Below, piece by piece: positions 8,507 to 17,671 of a stretch of DNA of 33,207 nucleotides (position 1 is the stretch's first letter; each line of letters begins with the position of its first letter). Location of the stretch: assembly GCA_015272155.1 (NCBI GenBank), contig JACYME010000114.1, forward strand, positions 1 to 33,207, in the 5' to 3' direction. A program made the translations under genes and the position numbers. The notes under the pieces are model-generated. The model had not been told where the DNA came from. It did not search any database and saw nothing but the letters and a program-made list of their open reading frames with translations. Origin of the DNA: Leptolyngbyaceae cyanobacterium T60_A2020_046 (GTDB lineage Bacteria > Cyanobacteriota > Cyanobacteriia > Phormidesmidales > Phormidesmidaceae).

Positions 8507-9007
8507 CTAACGGATTGGCCCCGCATCTGCGGACTGGCAAGGATAGACCGCTACGCCCAAGACCAGATTGTCACCAAATTCTTCAAAGCCGTAGGGATGG
8601 CTGTTTAACCGATGTACGGGGTAGGCTCGCTGACCGCTCTCACCCCAAAAGCCAATCTGGACGTAGCACTGACCGTCTCCAATCCGCCAGTGATCGTAGT
8701 CATACATGCTGTTGAAGGGCACCTTGGTTGGCCAATTGACGATCGCAGCGGGCTTTGTATTTGCGTTCACATCGGGTGGATAGGTGCTGTATTCCACGTA
8801 GTGAAGCTGGAGTTCTTTCCCTAGGCTCCCCATCTGCTGTTTTGCTTCGGCATAGTTGGCCCGTCGCGTCATGCTGGCATAGGCTGGATAGGCGATCGCG
8901 GCAAGGACGCCCAAGATAAACACCACAATGATGAGTTCAATGAGCGTCAGGCCCGCATTATCACGGCGCTGGCGCTGAGCCTCAAGGCGCAAAAGAGCGG
9001 CAATCAT
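8507..9007 (-). CDS. Type IV pilin-like protein (prepilin)
   Basis: This 166-aa protein (from the ATG at 9007) has a classical class III signal. A basic leader ends in RRDNAG, followed by LTLIELIIVVFILGVLAAIA, with the conserved Glu at +5 of the mature protein. PilD-type peptidase should cleave after the Gly and methylate the next residue. The mature part has the extended hydrophobic helix, a globular C-terminal domain and two cysteines (DGQCYV and YPCQ) that may form the pilin disulfide. A GTG at 9022 would extend the leader by five residues. It may be a minor pilin or PilA-like subunit for motility or DNA uptake. No other pil gene is near, and a transposase relic lies just downstream. Confidence 0.88.
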   Translation of the reverse strand: MIAALLRLEAQRQRRDNAGLTLIELIIVVFILGVLAAIAYPAYASMTRRANYAEAKQQMGSLGKELQLHYVEYSTYPPDVNANTKPAAIVNWPTKVPFNSMYDYDHWRIGDGQCYVQIGFWGESGQRAYPVHRLNSHPYGFEEFGDNLVLGVAVYPCQSADAGPIR

Positions 9008-9500
9008 GGGAGCAAAATGCACAGCAGAGTGGATAACCGAGCCAACGATGCACGCAAATGTCGAGTTCTACACAAGTCCGCTGCGGAATAAGCCACTGAG
9101 TCACCAAAACCGGGTCAACCCTAGGTTTTGAGTCGGGGCTCAAGGCGCGACGGACGCCTTTTCAATACCGTAAAAGTGCGGGTTGGAATTCACCGCCCAA
9201 TTGACAATATCCCAAGGATTACGGAGAAAATGAAATCAATTTGAGTCGCTTCAGGAACTCAACAAAAAACCGTGCGATCGCTTCACCAAAGCTTGATTGA
9301 AGCCCCCAAAAAACAGTCCGGATTTTCTCGGATTGTCGTGATTGGAACCATGTTCGCCCTCATCAAGGCTCCATCTTGGCTTGTTGACAGGGTTTGAGTT
9401 TTGAATTCAGGGCCTCCTGTCTCAACCGTTGGGATTACCCCGGATAGACCAAAGCCCGTTAGGATCAGGGGAGACTTGAACTTTTGTTAAGGGGCGATCA
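9008..9500. other. Gene-free divergent intergenic region, 493 bp
   Basis: This region separates the pilin-like gene (minus) from the ABC transporter operon (plus), so it should hold both promoters. I see no convincing coding frame. TTGACA-like words occur near 9203 and 9383, but neither has a good -10 box at the right distance. A short inverted repeat, TTGAG and CTCAA around TCGGGG (9128-9143), is visible. AAGGGG just before position 9501 serves as the ribosome binding site of the ATPase gene. Confidence 0.45.
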
Positions 9501-10493
9501 GTGCAACTGGTCAACGATCTGGTGTCAACTCAGAATCTGGACAATACGGCTGGGCAGCGGGCAATTGTGTTGTCTGCCCAGGGACTCGTAAAGGGCTACG
9601 GACGCGGCAAGCGACGTTTTGAGGCGGTGCAGGGCGTGTCATTAACCCTGCATCAGGGGTCTGTGTTGGCCTTTTTAGGCCCGAATGGTGCGGGAAAAAC
9701 CACCACTATCAAAATGATTGCAGGGCTGGTGCGCCCCGACGCGGGTTGGGTTGAAATTGCAGGCCAAAACCCCCATCGACAAGTTGCAGCCCTGCGTCAG
9801 GTGGGGGCGGTGCTGGAGGGCAACCGCAACCTCTATTGGCGGCTCACTGCGGAAGAAAATCTGGAATACTTTGGGGTTTTGCGACGGGTTCCCCGACGAC
9901 TGGCCCAGCGCCGAGGTGCAGAATTGCTCGCCCAGTTTGGATTGGCAGACAAACGACAGACGCCCGTGCAAAAACTGTCGCGGGGAATGCAGCAAAAGCT
10001 CGCGATCGCGGTTTCCCTCATCCATGATCCGCAACTCTTACTGCTTGATGAGCCGACCCTTGGTCTTGATGTGGAAGCGAGCCAAACGGTCAAAGCACTT
10101 GTCAAAGAAATTGCAGCGGAGGGGCGAGCCGTGTTGCTCACCACCCATCAACTTGATGTGGCGGAGGAATTATCTGACCGCGTCGCCATTATCCGCCAAG
10201 GGCGCATTATCACCGAAGAACCGACCCAAGCCCTGATCCGTCAGTTCTCGGGGTCAACCTATCGCCTAGAAGTGGATGGGCTGCTCACCCCGGCGCAGCA
10301 ACAGGCGATTGCCGCCTTCGGCGGCACGGTGAATGGCTCCATCGTTCACTTTTCCGGTTCACCCACTAGCCTCTATGACCTTCTAAATGTGCTGCGGCCC
10401 CTACCCTTGGTATCCGTTGCCCGCGATCGCGCCGACCTCACCCAGGTTTTCCTCAAACTGATGCAAGACCCCGCCGATATCCGCCATGATTGA
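9501..10493 (+). CDS. ABC transporter ATP-binding protein (ABC-2/DrrA-like)
   Basis: This 330-aa ATPase has Walker A GPNGAGKTT (60-68), the signature LSRGMQQ (159-165), Walker B LLLLDEP followed by D-loop residues TLGLD, and the H-loop His at 216 (LLTTHQLD). The C-terminal extension after about residue 245 resembles the accessory domain of DrrA-type exporters. The GTG at 9501 is supported by AAGGGG a few bases upstream. Its end overlaps the permease start by 8 nt, so the two form one exporter. Substrate is not predictable; relatives export antibiotics, polysaccharides or lipids. Confidence 0.92.
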   Translation: MQLVNDLVSTQNLDNTAGQRAIVLSAQGLVKGYGRGKRRFEAVQGVSLTLHQGSVLAFLGPNGAGKTTTIKMIAGLVRPDAGWVEIAGQNPHRQVAALRQVGAVLEGNRNLYWRLTAEENLEYFGVLRRVPRRLAQRRGAELLAQFGLADKRQTPVQKLSRGMQQKLAIAVSLIHDPQLLLLDEPTLGLDVEASQTVKALVKEIAAEGRAVLLTTHQLDVAEELSDRVAIIRQGRIITEEPTQALIRQFSGSTYRLEVDGLLTPAQQQAIAAFGGTVNGSIVHFSGSPTSLYDLLNVLRPLPLVSVARDRADLTQVFLKLMQDPADIRHD

Positions 10494-11259
10494 TCTCCTC
10501 ATTGCTGAACTCAAACGCACCTGGATTCAGTTCATTCGCTATCCCGCCGAGGTGATTGCAGGCTTGGTTATCATCACATCCGTCTTCTATGGCTTGTTTT
10601 TGAGTGCGCAATACATGGCCGGGCCAAACTTTGCCTTTGGCGATCGCCTCGATGCCGTTGTTGTGGGCTATGTGCTGTGGACACTTACCCTCTACATCAT
10701 TAATGACATCGCGATCGGGCTCCAGTCAGAATCCCAAACCGGCACCCTGGAGCAAGTCTTTCTCTCCCCCCTAGGTGCGCCACGGGTATTTTTCGCTCGC
10801 GCGATCGCCAGCCTTGCCCTACGCCTCAGCTTAATTGTCATCATCATTGCCATCCTCACCGGAATTACCGGAAGTCAGCTAGCCTTTCCTCCGGTACTCG
10901 CCCTACCGATGTTATCCCTTGTCATGGCAGGCTATGGCCTCGCCTTTATCATGGGAGCCTGCGCCCTCATATTCAAGCGCGTCCAGCAAATTCTCGGCGT
11001 CTTTCAGTTCGTGCTGCTCTTCTTACTCGCCGCCCCTGTTGAAGAATGGAACGGCCCCATCGAAATCCTGCGCTACCTATTGCCCATGCTACCCAGCACT
11101 GGGCTGCTGAGAGATGTGATGGCGCGCGGCATCGATCTCAACTGGGGCGATTTTGGCTGGGCATTCCTCAACGGCGTAGCCTACCTCGCTGTCGGGCTAC
11201 TCGTATTTGCCTGGGCAGAACGAACCGCTAAGCACAACGGATCCCTTGGTGGTTACTAG
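10486..11259 (+). CDS. ABC-2 type transporter permease
   Basis: This 257-aa membrane protein has about six hydrophobic segments (for example VIAGLVIITSVFYGLFL, LIVIIIAILTGI and FQFVLLFLLAAPVEEW) and the ABC-2 permease layout, with an amphipathic N-terminus ending near IRYPAEV. It starts inside the end of the ATPase gene, which indicates translational coupling. It would dimerise and pair with that ATPase as a complete inner-membrane exporter. No membrane-fusion protein is encoded nearby. Confidence 0.88.
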   Translation: MIDLLIAELKRTWIQFIRYPAEVIAGLVIITSVFYGLFLSAQYMAGPNFAFGDRLDAVVVGYVLWTLTLYIINDIAIGLQSESQTGTLEQVFLSPLGAPRVFFARAIASLALRLSLIVIIIAILTGITGSQLAFPPVLALPMLSLVMAGYGLAFIMGACALIFKRVQQILGVFQFVLLFLLAAPVEEWNGPIEILRYLLPMLPSTGLLRDVMARGIDLNWGDFGWAFLNGVAYLAVGLLVFAWAERTAKHNGSLGGY

Positions 11260-11386
11260 CAAACCCCTTCCAGACAACGGGCCAACCCGCACAACGGGTT
11301 CGGCCTACCCCGAATTATGCTGGAGATTACCTAAGATTTTGCAACTTAGACCACCGTTACATTTCGCCGATCCCTCAAAAAAGTCA

Positions 11387-11416
11387 TTGACACCCATCGA
11401 AAAGGCTAGGTACTAT
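11387..11416 (+). promoter_or_regulatory. Probable sigma-70 promoter of the str operon
   Basis: TTGACA (11387-11392, a perfect -35) and TACTAT (11411-11416, a good -10) are separated by 18 bp. They lie about 55 bp upstream of the rpsL start and nothing else is transcribed from this point, so this is the likely main promoter of rpsL-rpsG-fusA-tuf. The start site would fall near 11423. Confidence 0.65.
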
Positions 11417-11469
11417 AAAAGCTTGTGACAACAACACACCACTAACCGAAGCTAGACTTTGATGACCCT

Positions 11470-11844
11470 ATGCCCACGATTCAGCAGCTAGTTCGCAGCG
11501 AACGCGCCAAGCTTAAAGACAAAACAAAATCCCCAGCCCTGAAAAGCTGCCCTCAGCGTCGCGGGGTATGTACGCGGGTTTACACCACCACCCCCAAAAA
11601 GCCGAACTCAGCCCTGCGCAAGGTGGCGCGGGTTCGTTTGACATCTGGCTTCGAGGTGACCGCTTATATTCCGGGGATCGGGCATAACCTCCAAGAACAC
11701 TCTGTCGTCATGATTCGGGGTGGTCGTGTCAAAGATTTGCCTGGGGTTCGCTATCACATCATTCGCGGCACCCTAGACACCGCCGGCGTCAAAGATCGTA
11801 AACAAGGTCGCTCGAAATACGGCGCTAAGCGACCTAAGGCCTAG
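11470..11844 (+). CDS. rpsL: 30S ribosomal protein S12
   Basis: S12 lies at the decoding centre of the small subunit and controls fidelity. All 124 residues are present, including [11 protein letters not shown] and [14 protein letters not shown]43 and K88, the positions altered in streptomycin-resistant mutants, are wild type, and the Asp after K88 is the residue methylthiolated in some bacteria. It is the first gene of the str operon, behind a consensus-like promoter. Confidence 0.98.
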   Translation: MPTIQQLVRSERAKLKDKTKSPALKSCPQRRGVCTRVYTTTPKKPNSALRKVARVRLTSGFEVTAYIPGIGHNLQEHSVVMIRGGRVKDLPGVRYHIIRGTLDTAGVKDRKQGRSKYGAKRPKA

Positions 11845-11857
11845 TTTTCCATGGCAC

Positions 11858-11889
11858 AAAAGCCCTGAGTTTATATCAGACAGGCTTTT
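11858..11889 (+). terminator. Attenuator-like hairpin between rpsL and rpsG
   Basis: AAAAGCC (11858-11864) pairs with GGCTTTT (11883-11889), with an inner CTGA/TCAG stem. Only the T-run within the 3' arm is available, so it may act as a partial terminator, a processing site or a stabilising stem inside the operon. Confidence 0.4.
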
Positions 11890-11957
11890 ATACTGCCCTT
11901 CTAAATATCCCCATCTCGTCATTCTCAGCCGATTCACAGAGGATTTAAAGGTTTCCC

Positions 11958-12428
11958 ATGTCTCGTCGCACATCTGCTCAAAAGCGTCCTGTACCTCCAG
12001 ATTCAGTCCACAACAGCCGTCTTGTCAGCATGATGATTCGTCGCATTATGTTGGATGGTAAGAAGTCTTTGGCTTCTCGGGTCGTCTACGATGCTTTTAG
12101 CATCATCCAAGAGCGTACCGGCGGCGACCCGTTGGAATTGTTTGAGCAGGCAGTACGTAATGTGACGCCTTTAGTTGAGGTTAAAGCCCGCCGAGTCGGC
12201 GGTGCGACCTATCAAGTCCCGATGGAAGTCCGTCAAGACCGCGGTACGGCGTTAGCACTCCGCTGGATTACTCAGTTTGCTCGCTCCCGTGGGGGCAAGA
12301 CAATGGCAGCGAAGCTTGCCAATGAATTGATGGATGCCGCCAACGAGACGGGGAGCGCAGTGCGCAAGCGCGAAGAAACCCATCGCATGGCTGAGGCAAA
12401 TAAGGCATTTGCCCACTACCGCTACTAG
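11958..12428 (+). CDS. rpsG: 30S ribosomal protein S7
   Basis: S7 nucleates assembly of the 30S head and contacts mRNA and tRNA at the exit site. The 156 residues match the family length, with the [15 protein letters not shown] and [20 protein letters not shown] landmarks. It follows rpsL by 113 bp and precedes fusA, the standard str operon order. Confidence 0.98.
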   Translation: MSRRTSAQKRPVPPDSVHNSRLVSMMIRRIMLDGKKSLASRVVYDAFSIIQERTGGDPLELFEQAVRNVTPLVEVKARRVGGATYQVPMEVRQDRGTALALRWITQFARSRGGKTMAAKLANELMDAANETGSAVRKREETHRMAEANKAFAHYRY

Positions 12429-12524
12429 GCTGTCCCGCCATCTCGGGTTATCTCTGCTAGCTCGCTGAATAAAACGACCGAGATAGACTAAAAGGGGTGT
12501 TTGATAGCGTCAAAGGAGGTCGCT

Positions 12525-14600
12525 GTGGCACGTAAGTACCCGCTAGAGCGCGTCAGGAATATTGGGATTGCAGCTCACATCGACGCAGGCAAAACCACCA
12601 CAACTGAACGAATTTTGTTCTATTCCGGAGTCGTCCACAAAATCGGCGAGGTTCATGAGGGAACCGCCGTAACAGACTGGATGGCTCAAGAACGCGAGCG
12701 TGGAATTACGATCACGGCTGCTGCAATCAGCACGAGCTGGCGCGACCATCAAATCAATATCATTGATACGCCAGGCCACGTTGATTTCACCATTGAGGTT
12801 GAGCGCTCAATGCGTGTCCTTGATGGTGTTATTGCCGTATTCTGCTCTGTCGGCGGGGTTCAACCTCAGTCCGAAACTGTTTGGCGTCAGGCTGATCGCT
12901 ATCACGTACCGCGCATCGCCTTTGTCAACAAGATGGATCGTACCGGGGCAAATTTTTTCAAGGTGTATCAGCAGATTCGCGATCGCCTGAAAGCAAACGC
13001 TGTTCCCATCCAAGTTCCCATCGGTGCAGAAGACAACTTTCGAGGAGTCGTTGACCTCGTTCGGATGCGGGCTCGAATCTACAACGATGATCTTGGAAAA
13101 GACATCGTTGATACAGAGATTCCTGAAGAGATGCAGGCGATCGCTGAAGAGTATCGCGCCAAGCTGTTAGAGGCCGTTGCCGAGACGGATGATACCCTCA
13201 TGGAGAAATACTTCGAGGGTGAACCTTTCACCGAAGCAGAGCTGACTGCAGGCCTACGCAGAGGTGTCTTGAATGGCACAATTGTCCCTTTACTTTGTGG
13301 CTCCGCATTCAAAAACAAGGGAGTTCAGCTTCTTCTAGATGCTGTTGTGGATTATCTGCCTGCCCCTACAGAAGTACCTGCTATTCAGGGGCTGTTACCC
13401 GATGGTTCTGATGCGCATCGCTATGCAGATGATGACGAACCCTTCGCAGCTCTCGCATTCAAAATCATGGCTGATCCCTACGGTCGCCTGACCTTTATTC
13501 GGGTTTACTCTGGGGTCTTGTCAAAGGGCAGCTACATTCTCAATGCAACGAAGGAGAAAAAAGAGCGGATTTCTCGTCTAATTGTGTTGAAAGCCGATGA
13601 ACGAATTGAAGTTGATGAGTTGCGTGCAGGCGATCTCGGAGCAGTTCTCGGGCTGAAAGATACGTTCACAGGCGACACAATTTGCGACCCTGAAAATCCA
13701 ATTGTGCTTGAATCGCTCTACATTCCTGAGCCCGTGATTTCGGTAGCCGTTGAGCCTAAGACAAAGCAAGATATGGAGAAACTCTCCAAGGCTCTACAAT
13801 CTTTGTCGGAGGAAGATCCGACCTTCCGGGTTTCCATTGATCCTGAAACCAACCAGACCGTCATTGCCGGGATGGGAGAGTTACACTTAGATATTCTCGT
13901 GGATAGAATGCTCCGAGAATTTAAGGTGGAAGCAAATATCGGTGCCCCTCAAGTTGCCTACCGAGAAACGATTCGTAAGTCTGCAAAAGTTGAAGGTAAA
14001 TTCGTTCGTCAAAGTGGTGGCAAAGGTCAGTACGGTCATGTTGTCATCGAGGTCGAACCTGGAGAGCCAGGAAGTGGATTTGAGTTTGTTTCTAAGATTG
14101 TCGGCGGTGTAATTCCCAAAGAATACATTCCCTCAGCCGAGCAAGGGATGAAAGAGGCTTGCGAATCTGGTATTCTAGCTGGGTACCCCGTGATCGATCT
14201 CAAGGTCACTCTGGTAGATGGCTCCTACCATGATGTTGACTCCTCAGAAATGGCCTTCAAGATCGCTGGATCTATGGCTGTCAAAGAGGGTGTAATGAAA
14301 GCTTCCCCTGTGCTCCTTGAGCCCACGATGAAAGTTGAGGTCGAAGTTCCCGAGGAATTCCTCGGAGAAGTCATGGGAGACCTAAACTCTCGTCGAGGTC
14401 AAATCGAGGGCATGGGGACTGAAGAGGGCCTCGCCAAGGTGACTGCCAATGTCCCCCTGGCTGAGATGTTTGGGTATGCCACCGACATTCGTTCTAAAAC
14501 GCAAGGTCGCGGCATATTTTCGATGGAATTCAACCGCTATGACGAGGTACCTCGGAATGTGGCTGAAGTCATCATTGCTAAGAACAGTGGGAACGCGTAG
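12525..14600 (+). CDS. fusA: Elongation factor G
   Basis: EF-G is the GTPase that drives ribosomal translocation. I chose the GTG at 12525 because it gives the family N-terminus [15 protein letters not shown] and 691 residues. It lies just behind a near-perfect Shine-Dalgarno, AAAGGAGGT at 12512-12520. The frame also opens at 12501, but that would bury the Shine-Dalgarno in coding sequence. G motifs are AHIDAGKT (17-24), [14 protein letters not shown] and NKMD. Domain IV and V signatures follow ([23 protein letters not shown]). Second-copy EF-G variants exist in some cyanobacteria, but the operon position marks this as the main one. Confidence 0.98.
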   Translation: MARKYPLERVRNIGIAAHIDAGKTTTTERILFYSGVVHKIGEVHEGTAVTDWMAQERERGITITAAAISTSWRDHQINIIDTPGHVDFTIEVERSMRVLDGVIAVFCSVGGVQPQSETVWRQADRYHVPRIAFVNKMDRTGANFFKVYQQIRDRLKANAVPIQVPIGAEDNFRGVVDLVRMRARIYNDDLGKDIVDTEIPEEMQAIAEEYRAKLLEAVAETDDTLMEKYFEGEPFTEAELTAGLRRGVLNGTIVPLLCGSAFKNKGVQLLLDAVVDYLPAPTEVPAIQGLLPDGSDAHRYADDDEPFAALAFKIMADPYGRLTFIRVYSGVLSKGSYILNATKEKKERISRLIVLKADERIEVDELRAGDLGAVLGLKDTFTGDTICDPENPIVLESLYIPEPVISVAVEPKTKQDMEKLSKALQSLSEEDPTFRVSIDPETNQTVIAGMGELHLDILVDRMLREFKVEANIGAPQVAYRETIRKSAKVEGKFVRQSGGKGQYGHVVIEVEPGEPGSGFEFVSKIVGGVIPKEYIPSAEQGMKEACESGILAGYPVIDLKVTLVDGSYHDVDSSEMAFKIAGSMAVKEGVMKASPVLLEPTMKVEVEVPEEFLGEVMGDLNSRRGQIEGMGTEEGLAKVTANVPLAEMFGYATDIRSKTQGRGIFSMEFNRYDEVPRNVAEVIIAKNSGNA

Positions 14601-14626
14601 GTTTAAGTTAGGGACACGTAACGTAA

Positions 14627-15856
14627 ATGGCACGAGAGAAGTTTGAACGGAAAAAACCTCACGTTAACATCGGCACCATTGGTCACGTTGACCATGGTAA
14701 GACGACGTTAACTGCTGCAATTACCATGACCTTGGCTGTGACTGGGGGCGCGAAGGCTCGTAAGTATGAGGACATCGACGCGGCCCCTGAAGAAAAGGCT
14801 CGTGGTATTACGATTAACACCGCACACGTTGAGTATGAGACGGAAAACCGCCACTATGCTCACGTTGACTGCCCCGGCCACGCTGACTATGTGAAAAACA
14901 TGATCACGGGCGCAGCTCAGATGGATGGTGCGATCTTGGTCGTGTCTGCGGCGGATGGGCCGATGCCCCAGACCCGTGAGCACATTCTGTTGGCCAAGCA
15001 GGTTGGTGTTCCGAGCATCGTCGTGTTCCTGAATAAGCAGGATCAGGTTGATGATGAAGAACTTCTGGAGCTAGTTGAGCTAGAAGTGCGTGAGTTGCTC
15101 AGCTCCTATGATTTCCCTGGTGATGATATTCCTATCGTTTCTGGGTCTGCATTGAAGGCGGTTGAAGCCCTCACGGCTAACAATGCGTTGAATCGTGGCG
15201 ATGACCCCTGGGTTGATAAGATCTTGTCCCTGATGGACAGCGTTGACGAATATATCCCGACCCCAGAGCGTGACGTTGACAAGCCCTTCTTGATGGCAGT
15301 TGAAGACGTTTTCTCCATCACAGGCCGGGGAACTGTTGCAACGGGCCGTATCGAGCGTGGCACGATCAAGGTTGGTGAAACCATTGAGATTGTCGGGATT
15401 CGCGACACTCGTAGCACGACAGTTACTGGTGTTGAGATGTTCCAGAAGGTTCTGGATGAGGGCCAAGCTGGAGATAATGTTGGCGTTCTGCTGCGTGGTA
15501 TCCAAAAGGTGGATATTGAGCGCGGTATGGTGTTGGCGAAGCCCGGCTCAATCACTCCTCATACCAAGTTTGAGGCTGAGGTTTATATTCTGAAAAAGGA
15601 GGAGGGTGGCCGTCATACGCCGTTCTTCCCAGGCTATAAGCCTCAGTTCTATGTTCGTACCACCGATGTGACTGGTACAATCGCGAGCTTCACTGCTGAC
15701 GATGGCAGCAATGCAGAGATGGTTATGCCTGGCGATCGCATCAAGATGAATGTAGAACTCATCAACCCAGTTGCAATTGAACAGGGGATGCGTTTTGCAA
15801 TTCGTGAAGGTGGTCGTACCGTTGGTGCTGGTGTTGTGTCTAAAATTGTTGAGTAA
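14627..15856 (+). CDS. tufA: Elongation factor Tu
   Basis: EF-Tu delivers aminoacyl-tRNA to the ribosome. The 409 residues include the G motifs GHVDHGKT (19-26), [15 protein letters not shown] and NKQD, and the domain 2/3 landmarks [13 protein letters not shown] and [12 protein letters not shown]. The length of 409, rather than about 394, is typical of cyanobacterial and plastid EF-Tu, which carry an insertion in the G domain. It starts 26 bp after fusA. A terminator-like stem follows it, before rpsJ. Confidence 0.98.
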   Translation: MAREKFERKKPHVNIGTIGHVDHGKTTLTAAITMTLAVTGGAKARKYEDIDAAPEEKARGITINTAHVEYETENRHYAHVDCPGHADYVKNMITGAAQMDGAILVVSAADGPMPQTREHILLAKQVGVPSIVVFLNKQDQVDDEELLELVELEVRELLSSYDFPGDDIPIVSGSALKAVEALTANNALNRGDDPWVDKILSLMDSVDEYIPTPERDVDKPFLMAVEDVFSITGRGTVATGRIERGTIKVGETIEIVGIRDTRSTTVTGVEMFQKVLDEGQAGDNVGVLLRGIQKVDIERGMVLAKPGSITPHTKFEAEVYILKKEEGGRHTPFFPGYKPQFYVRTTDVTGTIASFTADDGSNAEMVMPGDRIKMNVELINPVAIEQGMRFAIREGGRTVGAGVVSKIVE

Positions 15857-15879
15857 TTAGCAACTTAGACACCCAAGCT

Positions 15880-15915
15880 GGGGAAGGTTGTTTAGTGCAG
15901 CCTTCCCCTTTGTTC
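15880..15915 (+). terminator. Stem-loop terminator after tuf
   Basis: GGGGAAGGTTG (15880-15890) pairs with CAGCCTTCCCC (15898-15908), an 11-bp stem with one G-U pair, followed by TTTGTTC. The short T-run suggests partial termination, lowering expression of rpsJ relative to tuf. Confidence 0.65.
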
Positions 15916-15983
15916 TCGCTAGCCTTTTAAGCGCTGGTTTGAGATTTCAGAACCTTGACAATCAAATCTGGACATCGTTAGAA

Positions 15984-16301
15984 ATGGCAACTATTCAGCA
16001 GCAAAAGATTCGGATTCGTTTGAAAGCATTTGATCGTCGCTTGCTCGACACTTCTTGCGAAAAGATTGTTGATACCGCCAATCGCACAAACGCTACAGCA
16101 ATTGGCCCGATCCCGCTGCCTACAAAGCGCAAGATCTACTGTGTGCTGCGTTCTCCCCACGTCAACAAAGATTCTCGGGAGCACTTTGAGACCCGGACTC
16201 ATCGCCGCATTATTGACATTTACCAGCCTTCCTCAAAAACGATTGACGCTCTGATGAAGCTTGACTTGCCTGCTGGGGTAGATATCGAGGTCAAGCTCTA
16301 G
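15984..16301 (+). CDS. rpsJ: 30S ribosomal protein S10
   Basis: S10 belongs to the 30S head and also binds NusB in antitermination complexes. The ATG at 15984 gives the 105-aa family form starting [18 protein letters not shown]. The frame extends upstream to 15888, but that part covers the terminator stem and is not S10-like. Placement of rpsJ behind tuf, separate from the S10 operon, is the usual cyanobacterial arrangement. Confidence 0.97.
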   Translation: MATIQQQKIRIRLKAFDRRLLDTSCEKIVDTANRTNATAIGPIPLPTKRKIYCVLRSPHVNKDSREHFETRTHRRIIDIYQPSSKTIDALMKLDLPAGVDIEVKL

Positions 16302-16449
16302 CACCCACCGTCCGGTGACTGTAGATTCTTTGCCTAGTCCTATGGGCAATAGAGGCATGGGATAGAATAAGGGAGAGCGAAATCCTTGAAAACCAAGATA
16401 TTTGACGGCTTTTTAGGGATGCTGCAAATCTACAGTTCACCGGAGATAA

Positions 16450-17091
16450 ATGGCTTCTTCATCTTCGCTAGCCGTTAGAGAACTTCCATTATTTCCCCTT
16501 CCGGAATTAGTCCTCTTCCCAGGAGCACACTTACCGCTCCATATTTTTGAATTTCGTTATCGCATTATGATGAACACGATACTTCAGGGCGATCGCCGCT
16601 TTGGAGTATTGATGTTTGATCCCTCAACTGAACAACCTGCCCGAATTGGCTGCTGTGCAGAGGTTTTGCATTGTCAGCGTTTGCCCGATGATCGGATGAA
16701 AATGTTGACTATTGGTCAGCAACGCTTCCGAGTCTTAGATTATGTGCGCGAGAAGCCCTACCGCGTCGGGTTAGTCGAGTGGATTGAAGATAAGCCAACG
16801 GAGCGGGATCTGAACCCGCTAGTCACAGAAGTCGATCAGTTGCTTCGCGATGTTGTTCGGCTTTCAGCCAAGCTTACAAGCCGGGATGTCAAGCTACCCA
16901 ACAATATTCCTGACCTCCCTCTCGAGCTGTCTTACTGGATTGCGAGTAATCTTTACGATGCTTCTGAAGAGCAGCAGTCTTTGCTCGAAATTCAGGATAC
17001 TGGGGCGCGCTTAGAGCGCGAGGCCGAGATCCTTATGACGACGCGCAATCATTTGGCAGCTCGAACCGCCTTGAAAGACGTGCTCGAATAG
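16450..17091 (+). CDS. LON N-terminal (substrate-binding) domain protein
   Basis: The 213 residues begin with the LON-domain signature RELPLFPLPELVLFPGAHLPLHIFEFRYR and continue with GDRRFGVLMFD. There is no AAA+ ATPase or serine-lysine protease domain, so this is a stand-alone LON domain rather than Lon protease. The C-terminal half is helical and charged. Family members are annotated as Lon-like or peptidase S16 LON domain proteins; their role is uncertain, possibly protein quality control. It follows rpsJ by 148 bp and may be part of the str transcription unit. A perfect palindrome follows it. Confidence 0.92.
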   Translation: MASSSSLAVRELPLFPLPELVLFPGAHLPLHIFEFRYRIMMNTILQGDRRFGVLMFDPSTEQPARIGCCAEVLHCQRLPDDRMKMLTIGQQRFRVLDYVREKPYRVGLVEWIEDKPTERDLNPLVTEVDQLLRDVVRLSAKLTSRDVKLPNNIPDLPLELSYWIASNLYDASEEQQSLLEIQDTGARLEREAEILMTTRNHLAARTALKDVLE

Positions 17092-17154
17092 ATCTCACGT
17101 CAGGGCTTGGTTTGGCTTTTTCAACAGCCTTCTCCCTAGGACGCTGGCTTCTCT

Positions 17155-17184
17155 GGTGGGCAGGTGCGATCGCACCTGCCCACC
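17155..17184. terminator. Perfect 30-bp palindrome centred on HIP1, possible terminator
   Basis: The 15-nt arm GGTGGGCAGGTGCGA is followed immediately by its exact reverse complement. The centre is GCGATCGC at 17166-17173. Transcribed rightward, it is followed by TAGCTTTTAG, a poor T-run. It lies 64 bp after the LON gene, a terminator-like position, but it may equally be a cruciform-forming repeat or a binding site. Confidence 0.6.
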
Positions 17185-17577
17185 TAGCTTTTAGGCAGCA
17201 ATTCAGTGAGGCAGCCAGCCTACTTTTTACGACTCGGGCTTCCGAAGAGTGGAGTTGAGATTTTTCAGCATTTCCAGGACTTACGCAAGAACCATAGCGA
17301 TCGCGGGTCGCTTCAGCTGTGCCATCAGAAAGTTGGACAGCAGGCCATGCTTGATTTGATCAGTCGTTTGACCACTCTGGTAAGCGATGGCCTTCAATCG
17401 GGTTCACACGAGCAACGCGCAAGCTATGTATCAGCTGCTGGCGTTGGCCTTGGCAGCCCGCCTGCTGGAATCCTGCTGATATTTTGGACTTCTGATCCCC
17501 GTTAGGAATGGTGGGCGAGGTGAACAGTCTCTCAAGCGATATCGTCGTGAAGGGGATGTGCTCAACCGCGAAAAGTG
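17185..17577. other. Gene-free interval with a possible mobile-element end
   Basis: No frame in this roughly 390-bp stretch looks like a real protein. A 99-codon open frame at 17206-17505 has no domain, no ribosome binding site and an unlikely composition. CAGGACTTACGCAAG at 17275-17289 resembles terminal inverted repeats I associate with cyanobacterial insertion sequences, so this may be relic DNA. Confidence 0.4.
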
Positions 17578-17606
17578 CTGGCAGGATGGATAGGGGGGCC
17601 TATGAT
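17578..17606 (+). promoter_or_regulatory. Possible promoter of the TonB-like gene
   Basis: CTGGCA (17578-17583, 4 of 6 matches to the -35 consensus) and TATGAT (17601-17606) are separated by 17 bp and lie about 65 bp upstream of the chosen ATG. Confidence 0.4.
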
Positions 17607-17671
17607 ACTCAATCCACCGCTCTGCACTTCAAAATTTCGATTCGTTGGGAAAAGGTAATCAATCTGGGGCT

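Noticed and set aside
15955-15983. TTGACA just upstream of rpsJ as a promoter
   Set aside because: At the required distance the -10 position would fall directly against the rpsJ ATG, leaving no room for a leader or ribosome binding site.
17206-17505. A 99-codon open frame between the LON gene and the TonB-like gene
   Set aside because: No domain, no ribosome binding site and an unnatural composition. It includes a mobile-element-end-like word, so it is more likely relic DNA.
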